DNA of 64,000 nucleotides from Lachnospiraceae bacterium YSB2008. GTDB lineage: Bacteria; Bacillota; Clostridia; Lachnospirales; Lachnospiraceae. Positions within the stretch are counted from its first letter, which is position 1; every line of letters begins with the position of its first letter. The notes below the pieces were generated by a model. It saw only the letters and a list, made by a program, of their open reading frames with translations. It searched no databases and had not been told where the DNA came from. Both the position numbers and the translations under genes were made by a program. Location of the stretch: assembly GCA_000687655.1 (NCBI GenBank), contig JHWR01000002.1, forward strand, positions 124,001 to 188,000, given 5' to 3'. Below, in pieces: positions 54,652-64,000 of the stretch.

Positions 54652-57600
54652 CTAGTTTACAAAATCAGAATTCGGGTAATTAGTTACATCTTCTGCAAAT
54701 GTCTGAATAAACCAATCATCGTAAGCATCATACTTTTGCTGAGGTGTCTTATTTTCGAATGTCGGACCAGATACACTGTTCGTCATCAGTTTGACAAGAG
54801 CCCCATCGTTATCTCTCTTGTACATACCGTATCTCTTATATACAAGGTTATACTTGCCATCGGTTCCTTCAAGTATTACAAGCTGCTTTGACCAACGATC
54901 AATTGTAGAATATCTTACTTTTTCATTTGCAGTATCATGATTGCATGATATGTAAGCAGCATCTATCGAAGCTGTATCAAGTGCTGCAGATGTCATATCA
55001 GATGTTGATACTTTATTTGCTTCGTCAACAATCATATACTCGTTTCGGCCGGTATCAGTATATTTACCCCAGGTAAATGCACTGTACCAGAACTCTTCAT
55101 TGCCAACACTTTCCTGGTACTCTGCGTAAATCTGAATCTTAACAGGTTTTATTCTGTTACCGTTATTATCTCTTATACTAATCTCGTCATAACAGAGAAC
55201 ATCCTGGTTGTGATAGCCAATATCCGTATCCGGCTCAGCAGTATCATCAAAATTGGCCATTTTATTTATAGCTCGATCATAATAAACTCTCTGCTCTTCA
55301 TTATTATCATCAAGATAGGTAAATGAAACGGTATATTTAAAACCATACTGTGAGTACAGACGCAGCCAGTATATCCTGAAGAAGTCCATATCAAGTCCAC
55401 CGGAAGGTGAAGCAATCTGAATATTATTGACATATTTTCTTGTTTCATCAGAATCATTAGTGAGACGTATTTTCTTAAATCCGGTCTCATCAACATTCAG
55501 TGTATATGTACCTGCTTCTTCATCATGAGTTACTTCAGTAGCTGACGGCTTTGAAAGTGCAGGCTTAAGATTATTATCATTTGAACTGAAATATATATCT
55601 CCGGTACTTTGATTACCTGATCCATTATCAAGATCCGCCTGCTTTACATTTCCATATATATAGAAATTCCTTACAAGATTTGTAAAGTCCAGAGGTTCTT
55701 TTGATTTTAACGGAGCAACAGGGTCATCCTCATTTACTGACAATCCCAGTCCGCTTGCTTCAAGGTTCTTTGTGATATTTCCTACCGCTCCGGCTGCGAT
55801 ACCATAGCTGCCGGAAGCGCCTTCAATCTTGCCATAATTACGACAAAGGATTACAACATCTGAACCGCTTGAACCTGCTACTATTCCAGCAGCCTTTTCA
55901 CCCTTTATACTTCCGAGATTTACACAATCGCTTATCTCAGCCTCTCCGGCATTTATACCGGCAAGGGCACCGACATAAATATCATCGTATTTAAAATCAG
56001 TTTTATTAATACAATTCTGTATGGTTCCTGCATTAACCTCAGTAAGTCCGCCAAGATATGTTGCATATTCAGAACTGTAATCCGTCGATGTGTTTGCGCA
56101 GTTATCAAGAACAGTTCCTTTAGGAACTCGTCCTATAACTCCACCCAGATATGAATATTTATCTGATGGATTCAGAGCGTCATTTGAAGATACTCCGCTT
56201 CCAACGCCTACGTAACCGGTTGTTTTGATTTTTGCGTCATTTGTGAAGCTGGTTATAGTAAGCTTTGTTCCCTCAGGTATATACCCAAAGAATCCACCTG
56301 CGAAAAGCTTCGCAGTTACAGGAGTAGTATTCACAAGGGTAAAATTAAAGGTGAAGGTATTAGTATTCGTTAAGAATACTACCTCATTATTTGTATCTCT
56401 GTTAACTATCCTATTAAAAGCTGTCTTAGCATCTACGTATTTTTTATTTGTTGAATCCCAGAGAGATTCGGCCAAATTAAATAACGTTCCGTCAGCGTTT
56501 CCACTACTATCCAGACTGTTAAACGGCTTTCTGCTACTGATTCCGACAGAATAAAGCCCTGCGATACCACCTCCGAAGATATCAGCATTAACGGTATTAT
56601 TTGATAATGGTGTTTTGACATTTGTCCAGTCTAACTCTTTCTGGCTATTATCATATGCACCGAAATATCCACCTGCGAAATATTTACCGTTTATATCAAC
56701 TCCGGAGAATACAACATTTCCATTAGCAGGTGCAACATGAGGCTTCCAATCAAGATCGACACCTGCAATACCACCGACATATGCAATTCCGTTAACGGAT
56801 ACCCTGTCCGTTCCGCTCATCTTCAGATTGACAGCTATACCGGAACCTATTGACGCACCGCTGGAAGTATAAATAGTTCCTGTAAAACCACCTACTCCAT
56901 ACCTTCCGTATACAACATACGGTCTGCTTATTGCATCAGTATTTCTGTTTTCTTTATCAAAATTAAACTTAGCACGTATAACGCCTGCAATTCCGCCTAC
57001 GCTGTCTCTTCCGATGACAACCATTCCATCAAGAACCTTGCTCGGATTATTCTTTGTCGAAGGATAGAAATTAAATGCATTTGTGTATCCCTCATCACTT
57101 ATCATGCCGACTCCACCGCCGACATAATCCTGGCCGAATACTATAGCATTTATGTTGGAATTTGGCTTTTTTTGATTTATTGCCAGTCTGTTAATATAAC
57201 CAAACTTAAGAACACAGCCTTCTATTCCACCCACGAGACTTCCACCGAAAGCAGATTTATTAACAACTCCGGTTATATATTCTGTAGTGAGGTTATCAAA
57301 GCCTGATATATCTGCACTCGTAAAGCCTATAAGTGAGAGATTATACTTCTTGGTATTGTCACTCTGGATATTGTCGCAGCCATCAAGCGGAGTATGGCTC
57401 GCACCGGCTATACCACCTATCATACTGCTTCCTGCTTTAGTATTTTTGATACCTGCCTGAGTATCGCTTGATTTTTCAAATATAGCATTGAGATCCTTAT
57501 CATTCTTTAAACCAAGAACTATACCCTTGTTACACAGTTTTGTAGCAAGATACTTTCTGGATGTTTTGTTTGGATCTACAGAAACATCAGAATATTTACT

Positions 57601-60600
57601 TGACAGTACTGATGGCTGGCTTGCATCATTCTGAGCAGGATTCTTGAAACTGAAGGTGGAATAATTTCCTGTCTCATGAACACCTCCTACACCGAATCCA
57701 CCGGCTATTCCACCGACAAATCTATATCCGATAACCAGATTATTATTGACTGAATTATAAGTCCTTCCCTTATCACTTCCATACTTGCTTTCATCGGAGC
57801 ATCCGATAAGACCACCGACATAGTTTCCACCCATTACAAGCGGTATCTTATCATTTGAAGTGAAGTCTGTCTCATCATCATCGCCATTACCGCAATCGAT
57901 GATATATGTAAGTCTCGCATATCCTATAAGACCGCCGACATAGCAGTCCTTCATATTATTAACGCCTGCAAAGTCCGAATTTCTCATGTCCTCTATCTCT
58001 GACTTGGTATAGAAGACCTCACTCTTACAATTACTTACCTTTATCAGTGTATATGTTCCGGAATAGAATCCATTTGACATATAATTCTGGATAGCATTTA
58101 TATCATCATCTATAGGGAAGCCGTCCATTGTTAATCCGGCTATACCACCTATAAATGCACAATGTATAAATTTGTCATTGCTTACATTTACACCATCCAG
58201 CTGATTATGTGATGCTTCATCATATATCAGAGGATCTCCTGTTACGTGACCCTTATTAATACAATCCTCTATCGAGATAGACTTTGCTCTGTAAACCTTG
58301 CTCATGGCAAGAGACTTTCCTGTCTCGGATACAGAATATCCATCCTTATAATATTCTTTTCTTATGGTTCCGTATGAATCAGGACTAGGTGTTCCGTTAG
58401 CAGCATCATCGCCTGTATAATGTACATATGCACGTCCAACGATACCTCCAACATTCTCGTAGCCAGTTACAGTACCCTCATTACATAATTCAGCGAGGGT
58501 AACTTCATCAGCTTCGTTCACACTGAATGACTGACGTCCGATAATTCCTCCGACATCAGTTCTTCCATTTATATGAGTCTTCCTGTTAATAGTATCATTA
58601 TCTGCTGCACTGTCCAGGATTGTAAGACCGGATATTGTTCCTATATTATTACCGGCAAATCCACCTGACATACATGTATATACTATATTCTTGTTATTTC
58701 CAAGAACCTGCATACCTTCTACAACATGCTTATCAAGAGTTATATTGGATATGGTTCCGAGATTCTCTGCAAAGAGTCCGAGCGGAAGCTGACCCTTACG
58801 AGCTATGGTATTTGTGCCTGTAAAGTCAAAGCTGTTCAGCGCCCGATTCTTAGCATCCGAATAATCACTTGCTACTGATCCTGTAATCGAAGGATCAAAG
58901 AATACGCAATCATAAACTCCATAGATGATATTCGCTGCTATGGATATTCTGAGATTATTTATATGATAGCTATTAAGACCGTTTGAGGAACCATCGTCAG
59001 CATATGTATCCGCCTCTGAATACTCCTGTGTGAATATATCTTTCTTATCAAGACATCTGAAGCCAGGGAACGGATATACAGAGGTATCCGTATGGTCATC
59101 GGCAGTAAGTGACTCGGTTGCCGGATTAAGTCCATCATAATCAATGCCTGAATGTGCTTTATAAGCACTTACTGAAGCATCATAAGAATTAAGGAAATAG
59201 TTAACGTCACTCTCTCCTTTTCCTATCATGTCATTCCAGTCTATATTTGAAATAAGCTTAAATGTATTAGAAATCCCAGTATTCTTCTTATAATCAGATT
59301 CGTATCTGATATTATAGAAATGTCTAGGGTTATCTATCTCGAGTGTTCGAATTGAATTAGATCCATTAGGAGTAAAACTTGCAAATGTAGTGCATTCGCC
59401 ATAGAATCCATTATCATTTCTGCAGGAATCATCAGTATGTTCAACATATCCATCCGGATTCTCTCCGCTTTCCCCGATATATCTTTCACTATAGGTTCCT
59501 TCATCAGCGACTCCGCTTGAATCCTTATGTGTCAGCTTACCATAGATATAATGTACATCTGAAGCTTCTCCGGTAAGAAGTCCGAATCTGTAGAAACTGT
59601 ATGTATTCTTAAATCTGTCTTCATAATCAGCATGCTTACCATCAGTGTTGGATGAATCGAGAAGAGCCCTGTTATAGACATATGTTCCAGCCTGAACATC
59701 TGCAGCATCAAGTATTATATGAAGTTTTCTGTCAGATGAAAGATACACAGGAAGTCTGAATTCTACATCTTCCTGACCTGCATAAGCACCTGCCGTGTCA
59801 GCAAAACTAATGCTGACAGTTGTTGGATTTTTAGACGCAGCTGAAAGGTCGGTAGGGAACGCAGTACTGTCATATTCCAAAGAAAAACTCATAACAGATG
59901 GATCAACAGAATTCTTCCCATCAAAGATTTCAAACTCAAGAGTGTCTCCATTTTTCAGAGAGTTGGAAGATGGATTTCTAAGGCTTACTATCATCTCAAG
60001 GAGCATATCATTCTTTATTTCAAGCCTGAGATCCGTTTCATTTTCAATTATTCCCTTCAACTTCTCGTAGAGCTTATCTGAACTGTAATAGCCCACCATA
60101 TTGTCTCTTCGGATCTGAATTCTTCTGTCATTTATCTGTACATTATTTCCGGAATTAGAATTTGCATATATAAATGAATCAGCCCTGTCTGAGTAGCAGA
60201 CAGAAAATACCTGTCCGGCCTCCGGAGAGAATTCAAGTACTATAGACCCATTAAGTACGGATGTATCAGTTACATATGGAGCTATCAGGTCAAAAAGGAG
60301 CTCTGCGCCTTTACCTACCGGTTCTGAACCGGATGATGGATTATTTCTCTTCTGCATATAGAGATCATAATCTCCGTTGTTAGCCATAAGACGTATTATA
60401 GTAGCTCTCTGGCTGTTTACATTATTATTTGTAAGATATGTATCCCATATCTCATTCCAAACATAATATTTCTTACTTCCGCCACTCTCTGAGCTATATG
60501 CTATCTTCGTAAGCGCTGTATTGTTTTTAGCAGTTGCAAGAACATAGTCAGGGTTATAATTGTTGCCACTCATAAGAGGTCTTACAACCTTATTCGTAAG

Positions 60601-60843
60601 CGCTCCACTTGAATCAAGCTCTGTAAGCTGATTCTGAGCAACGAAGAATAAATCCTCAGCAACAGTCTCTTCATGATTAAAACGAGCCCAGTCCTGCCAG
60701 CCAAGTCCACCGGCTATAACAGTTCCGAAAAGTATAGCCATAAGTGCAAGCACGACAACAAGCTCCACTAAAGTGAAGCCGCTGTTGTTATTACTGCATT
60801 TATTACAGAAATTATTAAGTTTTCTGTCTTTTGATACTATCAT
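54652..60843 (-). CDS. Giant prepilin with GLUG-repeat body
   Basis: 2,063 residues. A 22-residue leader (with CNKC) ends in NNSG and is followed by FTLVELVVVLALMAILFGTVIAGG, a full class III prepilin N-terminus with Glu at +5. Residues ~55-450 are a pilin-like and beta-rich region. From ~690 to ~1750 runs a series of at least 15 GLUG-type motifs (GGIVGR, GGLIGY, GGIAGL, GGFFGY and similar) spaced 30-80 residues apart, expected to build a long beta-helix. A ~300-residue C-terminal domain follows. No LPxTG sorting motif. GAGGAAG precedes the ATG. Likely a pilus-tip or pilus-borne adhesin. Confidence 0.8.
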   Translation of the reverse strand: MIVSKDRKLNNFCNKCSNNNSGFTLVELVVVLALMAILFGTVIAGGLGWQDWARFNHEETVAEDLFFVAQNQLTELDSSGALTNKVVRPLMSGNNYNPDYVLATAKNNTALTKIAYSSESGGSKKYYVWNEIWDTYLTNNNVNSQRATIIRLMANNGDYDLYMQKRNNPSSGSEPVGKGAELLFDLIAPYVTDTSVLNGSIVLEFSPEAGQVFSVCYSDRADSFIYANSNSGNNVQINDRRIQIRRDNMVGYYSSDKLYEKLKGIIENETDLRLEIKNDMLLEMIVSLRNPSSNSLKNGDTLEFEIFDGKNSVDPSVMSFSLEYDSTAFPTDLSAASKNPTTVSISFADTAGAYAGQEDVEFRLPVYLSSDRKLHIILDAADVQAGTYVYNRALLDSSNTDGKHADYEDRFKNTYSFYRFGLLTGEASDVHYIYGKLTHKDSSGVADEGTYSERYIGESGENPDGYVEHTDDSCRNDNGFYGECTTFASFTPNGSNSIRTLEIDNPRHFYNIRYESDYKKNTGISNTFKLISNIDWNDMIGKGESDVNYFLNSYDASVSAYKAHSGIDYDGLNPATESLTADDHTDTSVYPFPGFRCLDKKDIFTQEYSEADTYADDGSSNGLNSYHINNLRISIAANIIYGVYDCVFFDPSITGSVASDYSDAKNRALNSFDFTGTNTIARKGQLPLGLFAENLGTISNITLDKHVVEGMQVLGNNKNIVYTCMSGGFAGNNIGTISGLTILDSAADNDTINRKTHINGRTDVGGIIGRQSFSVNEADEVTLAELCNEGTVTGYENVGGIVGRAYVHYTGDDAANGTPSPDSYGTIRKEYYKDGYSVSETGKSLAMSKVYRAKSISIEDCINKGHVTGDPLIYDEASHNQLDGVNVSNDKFIHCAFIGGIAGLTMDGFPIDDDINAIQNYMSNGFYSGTYTLIKVSNCKSEVFYTKSEIEDMRNSDFAGVNNMKDCYVGGLIGYARLTYIIDCGNGDDDETDFTSNDKIPLVMGGNYVGGLIGCSDESKYGSDKGRTYNSVNNNLVIGYRFVGGIAGGFGVGGVHETGNYSTFSFKNPAQNDASQPSVLSSKYSDVSVDPNKTSRKYLATKLCNKGIVLGLKNDKDLNAIFEKSSDTQAGIKNTKAGSSMIGGIAGASHTPLDGCDNIQSDNTKKYNLSLIGFTSADISGFDNLTTEYITGVVNKSAFGGSLVGGIEGCVLKFGYINRLAINQKKPNSNINAIVFGQDYVGGGVGMISDEGYTNAFNFYPSTKNNPSKVLDGMVVIGRDSVGGIAGVIRAKFNFDKENRNTDAISRPYVVYGRYGVGGFTGTIYTSSGASIGSGIAVNLKMSGTDRVSVNGIAYVGGIAGVDLDWKPHVAPANGNVVFSGVDINGKYFAGGYFGAYDNSQKELDWTNVKTPLSNNTVNADIFGGGIAGLYSVGISSRKPFNSLDSSGNADGTLFNLAESLWDSTNKKYVDAKTAFNRIVNRDTNNEVVFLTNTNTFTFNFTLVNTTPVTAKLFAGGFFGYIPEGTKLTITSFTNDAKIKTTGYVGVGSGVSSNDALNPSDKYSYLGGVIGRVPKGTVLDNCANTSTDYSSEYATYLGGLTEVNAGTIQNCINKTDFKYDDIYVGALAGINAGEAEISDCVNLGSIKGEKAAGIVAGSSGSDVVILCRNYGKIEGASGSYGIAAGAVGNITKNLEASGLGLSVNEDDPVAPLKSKEPLDFTNLVRNFYIYGNVKQADLDNGSGNQSTGDIYFSSNDNNLKPALSKPSATEVTHDEEAGTYTLNVDETGFKKIRLTNDSDETRKYVNNIQIASPSGGLDMDFFRIYWLRLYSQYGFKYTVSFTYLDDNNEEQRVYYDRAINKMANFDDTAEPDTDIGYHNQDVLCYDEISIRDNNGNRIKPVKIQIYAEYQESVGNEEFWYSAFTWGKYTDTGRNEYMIVDEANKVSTSDMTSAALDTASIDAAYISCNHDTANEKVRYSTIDRWSKQLVILEGTDGKYNLVYKRYGMYKRDNDGALVKLMTNSVSGPTFENKTPQQKYDAYDDWFIQTFAEDVTNYPNSDFVN

Positions 60844-60857
60844 ATATCTTCCTCAGT

Positions 60858-63800
60858 TTATGGACCGTACTGTTCTTTCATTTCATTGTAGAAATCAGGA
60901 TCATCATCTATATAGTTGAAGAATCCGCCGCTTATACATGTTACAACTTTACCCTGCATGTTACTATTCTTTTGATAAACATATTTATCCAAATCTTCTT
61001 TATGAACAGGCTGGAAATGCTGTGTGCTGTTTTTGACAAAACCTTCAGATGGTCTTGTAACCATATTAGAATCATTAGTACCACCATCATTATATGATGG
61101 AGTACCATAAAGGTATGACCACCAGAAGTTTATTGAAGCCGTTGCGTTTGAACAGTTCCATGGTTCGTTAGCAAATATAGCAACTCCTAATCCATCACCT
61201 ACCGAAGCATTTCCTTCAGTATTCTCTAATCCGATATAACTAAAAGCCTCAGCTTCATTATTCAGTGTTCCAGGAGTGAAATATGTAAAATCAAGGAAAT
61301 GAATTTTATAACAGCGATTGAACCAATAGCTTATATTTGTAAGCGAACTACAATCACCGTAAATGGTTGCATCGAAGCTTTCAAGATTATAGCAGTTCTT
61401 AAACATATTGCTGACGTTAGTTAATTCATCATCAAATAAGAACTTTGTTTCACCATTATTTCTTACTGTTAAAGTCTCTAATGCATAACAGTTTTCAAAC
61501 ATGGACTGAGTTGTTGTTACATTGCTAGTATCAAGCATACTTACATCAAGTGTTTCTAATGATCTGCAGTCCTTACACATTAGATACAATGTCGTTAAGG
61601 ATTCAGTGGTCGCACCTTCAAAGCTGAGAGATGTAAGCGCTGTAGCGCCACTAAACATTTCCTGCATACTAGTAACACTGGACAGATCACAGCCGTCAAA
61701 GCTGACACTTGTAAGATGCGTGCGAGCTTTAAACATTTGAGACATGCTTTCAAGACTGTTAATACTGCTGCCATCAAAGCTGACATTTGTAAGATTTGTG
61801 CAGTTATTAAATATTCCCTGCATAGTAGTAACACTGGACAAATCACAGCCGGAAATACTGACACTTGTAAGATTCGTACGGCCATTAAACAATGAAGCCA
61901 TGCTTCCAAGACTGTTAATACTGCAATCGTCAATGCTTACACTTGCAAGATTTGTGCAGTTATTAAACTCTTGCTGAATATTATTAAGGTTATTAAAGTT
62001 GCACCCAGTAATACTTATACTTGAAAGATTTGTACAGTTATTATACATTTCTTTCATACTTACTACAGTGTTCATATTGCAGTCGATAAAGCTGACTTCG
62101 GAAAGACTAGTACAGTTAATAAACATTTGATACATGTTAGTAGGCTTTCCATTCATAACACAACCAGTAATATTCACTTTAGTAAGATTTTGACATTCTT
62201 TGAAAACCGTATTGGCATTCGTAAGAGAATTCATGGTTTTACCAGTAATATTAACAGATTTGACTTCTGGGCATAACCAAAACATATTTTGCATGGTTTC
62301 TACAGAACCAAAATCCCAATCATTGAGATCAAGATCAGCAGTGTGGAAATTGCTCTTCTCAAACATGGAACTCATGTTTGTACATGTTGAAGTGTTCCAG
62401 TCTCCAAGATGTGCATTGGAAAGATTTACATTGGTCATACCCATAAACAGGTGTTTGAAATTACCCTTCAACTCAGGGTGTTCCTCTCTTGAGAACCAGA
62501 AACCATGATAATTTCCACTAGAATCTTTAACGTTAAATCCATATGCCGGTACATTGTATACCTGATCATCACCGTCCCAAAGAATAAAAACCTTTACCAG
62601 TGTTCCCGAAAGCGAACCATTACTGAATGGAATGTTCATAATCTGTGTTTTGCAATGTCCAGAACACTTTTCACATTTATGCTTTTCTTTGTCAGAATCT
62701 TCATAATCCTTTATAAGGTCAGATCCTGTCTTGGATTTATATACACTAAATATACTGGAAGCACCGCCTTTATTAAAAAGTAATAATGCATCATCATAAT
62801 TAACTCTAGAGAATTCAACAAAGTGATTATCTCTTGTCCCTTCATTAACGGAACTATTCATACAGGCTATTTGTCCTGCAAAACAATTATTTTTTAAATT
62901 ACTATTGCCCCATTCAATAAACCTAGTTCTCGATCCAGGATCAATAATAGCCGTAAATTCAAGAACACAACCCGGTGTAGTAATCTGACGTATAAACTGC
63001 TGTACATAAGCTTTAATAGGTGTTATACCCCTATCGACAAACTTATTACTCTTAGATTCGGTAACAGCAACATCATTTATCTTGGTCAGTTTCCAGCCGC
63101 TGTGTCTGTAACCGCTGGCAGGTACTATCTCGTTATTCTTATATAAATCAAATTCATCGGTAAGCTTGCCTGTAAGCTCTAAAAGGCTGACAGTAATATC
63201 AAGCTCCGTAGCGCTGTTCTTCTTAAATGATGCATGTTCACCGGAAAGAAGCTTGACATCCTTTGTGCACTTCATGATTCCGGTAAATACATATGATTCA
63301 GCTGTATCATGATCTACAGGATTATCCTTATCTGCATCTGACCAGAAAACGCGGCTCCAGAGTTCCTGGATAGAATTATAAGATTTCAACTCATTACCAC
63401 TCTGTTCATAGCCTGACTTACTCCCCTGACTAAGAGCCCAACCTAAGAATTCATAGCCATATTCGGGCTCTTCGCCTTCTTCAATATCTTTATCCAGATA
63501 ATTAACGTCATTTTCATAGTCAGTCCATTCACAAGCAGGCTTTGGATTTCCGTCTTCATCAACGATATCATCGTTACCGGTAAGGCTTATTGTTTCATCA
63601 AAGTCGCCAAGATACTTTCTGAAAGTTATCTTTCTTTCCGCTATATTTGCAGACTTATCTCCAAACCACAGCGTATTCGGATTGAATGCCTTAAATGTAA
63701 TGGTTCTCTCTTCATAAGGAAGATATGCTGCTGCTGTCAATTCGGTTACAGGATTTTCTGCTGCAAATATTCTTGTAACAAGATCCGTACTTTCAAGTGT

Positions 63801-64000
63801 GATTTTATTTTTCGTATCATTTATAAACCAATTTCCGGTAAACTCGAAAGGATCATCTATATTCAGAGTATATGTTTTTTCACTTTCATCTATAAATGAG
63901 ATGCTGCCCTCTGAGATAGTCCAAGGTACGGTTACATTATTCTTGTTATCCATACGAACTACAACTGTAATGTCATCAAAAGAACTCTCTCCTGTTGCAA
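60858..64000 (-). CDS. Giant DUF285/BspA-like repeat surface protein (N-terminus outside window)
   Basis: At least 1,046 residues; the frame stays open to the right edge, so the real start is outside and the ATG at 63953 is internal. The first ~600 residues are beta-rich, with a FLGWALSQGSKSGY segment like Listeria-Bacteroides repeats and a CEKCSGHC motif. Then about 12 units of 26 residues with the pattern FNNCTNLxSVSIxxCxxxSLxSM, i.e. DUF285/BspA-like leucine-rich repeats, many with conserved Cys. No C-terminal sorting signal. It lies 14 bp before the giant prepilin gene and is surely in the same operon. A role in binding host, plant-fibre or bacterial surfaces is inference. Confidence 0.8.
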   Translation of the reverse strand, partial: ATGESSFDDITVVVRMDNKNNVTVPWTISEGSISFIDESEKTYTLNIDDPFEFTGNWFINDTKNKITLESTDLVTRIFAAENPVTELTAAAYLPYEERTITFKAFNPNTLWFGDKSANIAERKITFRKYLGDFDETISLTGNDDIVDEDGNPKPACEWTDYENDVNYLDKDIEEGEEPEYGYEFLGWALSQGSKSGYEQSGNELKSYNSIQELWSRVFWSDADKDNPVDHDTAESYVFTGIMKCTKDVKLLSGEHASFKKNSATELDITVSLLELTGKLTDEFDLYKNNEIVPASGYRHSGWKLTKINDVAVTESKSNKFVDRGITPIKAYVQQFIRQITTPGCVLEFTAIIDPGSRTRFIEWGNSNLKNNCFAGQIACMNSSVNEGTRDNHFVEFSRVNYDDALLLFNKGGASSIFSVYKSKTGSDLIKDYEDSDKEKHKCEKCSGHCKTQIMNIPFSNGSLSGTLVKVFILWDGDDQVYNVPAYGFNVKDSSGNYHGFWFSREEHPELKGNFKHLFMGMTNVNLSNAHLGDWNTSTCTNMSSMFEKSNFHTADLDLNDWDFGSVETMQNMFWLCPEVKSVNITGKTMNSLTNANTVFKECQNLTKVNITGCVMNGKPTNMYQMFINCTSLSEVSFIDCNMNTVVSMKEMYNNCTNLSSISITGCNFNNLNNIQQEFNNCTNLASVSIDDCSINSLGSMASLFNGRTNLTSVSISGCDLSSVTTMQGIFNNCTNLTNVSFDGSSINSLESMSQMFKARTHLTSVSFDGCDLSSVTSMQEMFSGATALTSLSFEGATTESLTTLYLMCKDCRSLETLDVSMLDTSNVTTTQSMFENCYALETLTVRNNGETKFLFDDELTNVSNMFKNCYNLESFDATIYGDCSSLTNISYWFNRCYKIHFLDFTYFTPGTLNNEAEAFSYIGLENTEGNASVGDGLGVAIFANEPWNCSNATASINFWWSYLYGTPSYNDGGTNDSNMVTRPSEGFVKNSTQHFQPVHKEDLDKYVYQKNSNMQGKVVTCISGGFFNYIDDDPDFYNEMKEQYGP
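61651..61962 (-). repeat. Two tandem 156-bp units within the DUF285 gene
   Basis: Matching landmarks recur exactly 156 bp apart, for example the stretch ending GTAGTAACACTG or CTAGTAACACTG (61680 and 61836) and AAGACTGTTAATACTGC (ending 61768 and 61924). Each unit holds two 26-residue repeats of different type, so a two-repeat block was duplicated as a whole. Confidence 0.75.

Noticed and set aside
55000-60000. Several plus-strand and alternative-frame open frames inside the giant prepilin gene
   Set aside because: They lack ribosome-binding sites and recognisable domains, and they lie within a continuous 2,063-codon frame with clear protein motifs.

Overview
The window is an AT-rich chromosomal segment of a low-GC, monoderm Clostridia-type bacterium, most likely a Lachnospiraceae member. 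Pointers are a radC-mreC-mreD-pbp2-rodA-mgsA cluster, short HisG paired with HisZ, ribosomal protein L27 with the N-terminal NLQFF extension next to its protease Prp, MutS/MutL with an endonuclease-type MutL, RecU, SepF and DivIVA. Genus is not decidable from sequence alone. Every gene is on the minus strand except lexA and one tRNA-Leu. No prophage, insertion sequence or CRISPR array is visible.

Layout, left to right (transcription mostly right to left). 1-13.3 kb: an envelope and division block read radC, mreC, mreD, PBP2, rodA, an MgsA-like protein, a D,D-carboxypeptidase, an HlyD-like protein, a YggS-type PLP protein, sepF, divIVA, a terminator, then lspA, rluD and a truncated pepD. mreB is missing from its usual place between radC and mreC, and the MgsA-like protein lacks its catalytic residues. 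13.4-28.5 kb: a PLP lyase, a 143-bp MITE-like palindrome, then miaA, mutL, mutS, miaB, nadE, recU, an RluA-family synthase, a small membrane protein, an RsmF-like methyltransferase and a TPR protein. 28.5-31.9 kb: nadD, yhbY, obg, rpmA, prp, rplU with a promoter and a probable L21 leader. 31.9-41.1 kb: a membrane diguanylate cyclase, alaS, a 46-residue membrane protein and hisIE/hisB/hisD/hisG/hisZ, where HisIE carries a degenerate HisF-like N-terminal domain. 41.2-45.6 kb: lexA with a perfect LexA box between divergent promoters, an unknown gene, an HD-GYP-type protein, rsfS, yqeK, galE and tRNA-Leu(CAA).

45.7-64 kb is a type IV pilus / type II-secretion-like locus. It encodes a major prepilin, a PilB/GspE ATPase, a PilO/GspM-like protein, a PilM-PilN fusion resembling GspL, PilC, a protein with only the N-terminal half of a prepilin peptidase, a pilin-like membrane protein, three minor prepilins resembling the GspI-GspJ-GspK tip complex, a 2,063-residue protein with a class III prepilin N-terminus and a long GLUG-repeat body, and a partial giant protein with DUF285/BspA-like repeats. 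My main inference is a pilus or pseudopilus built to display very large adhesive or surface-binding proteins. No PilT-type retraction ATPase is present. The ATPase has two MshEN-like motifs, so c-di-GMP control is plausible, and both a GGDEF and an HD-GYP protein lie in the window.
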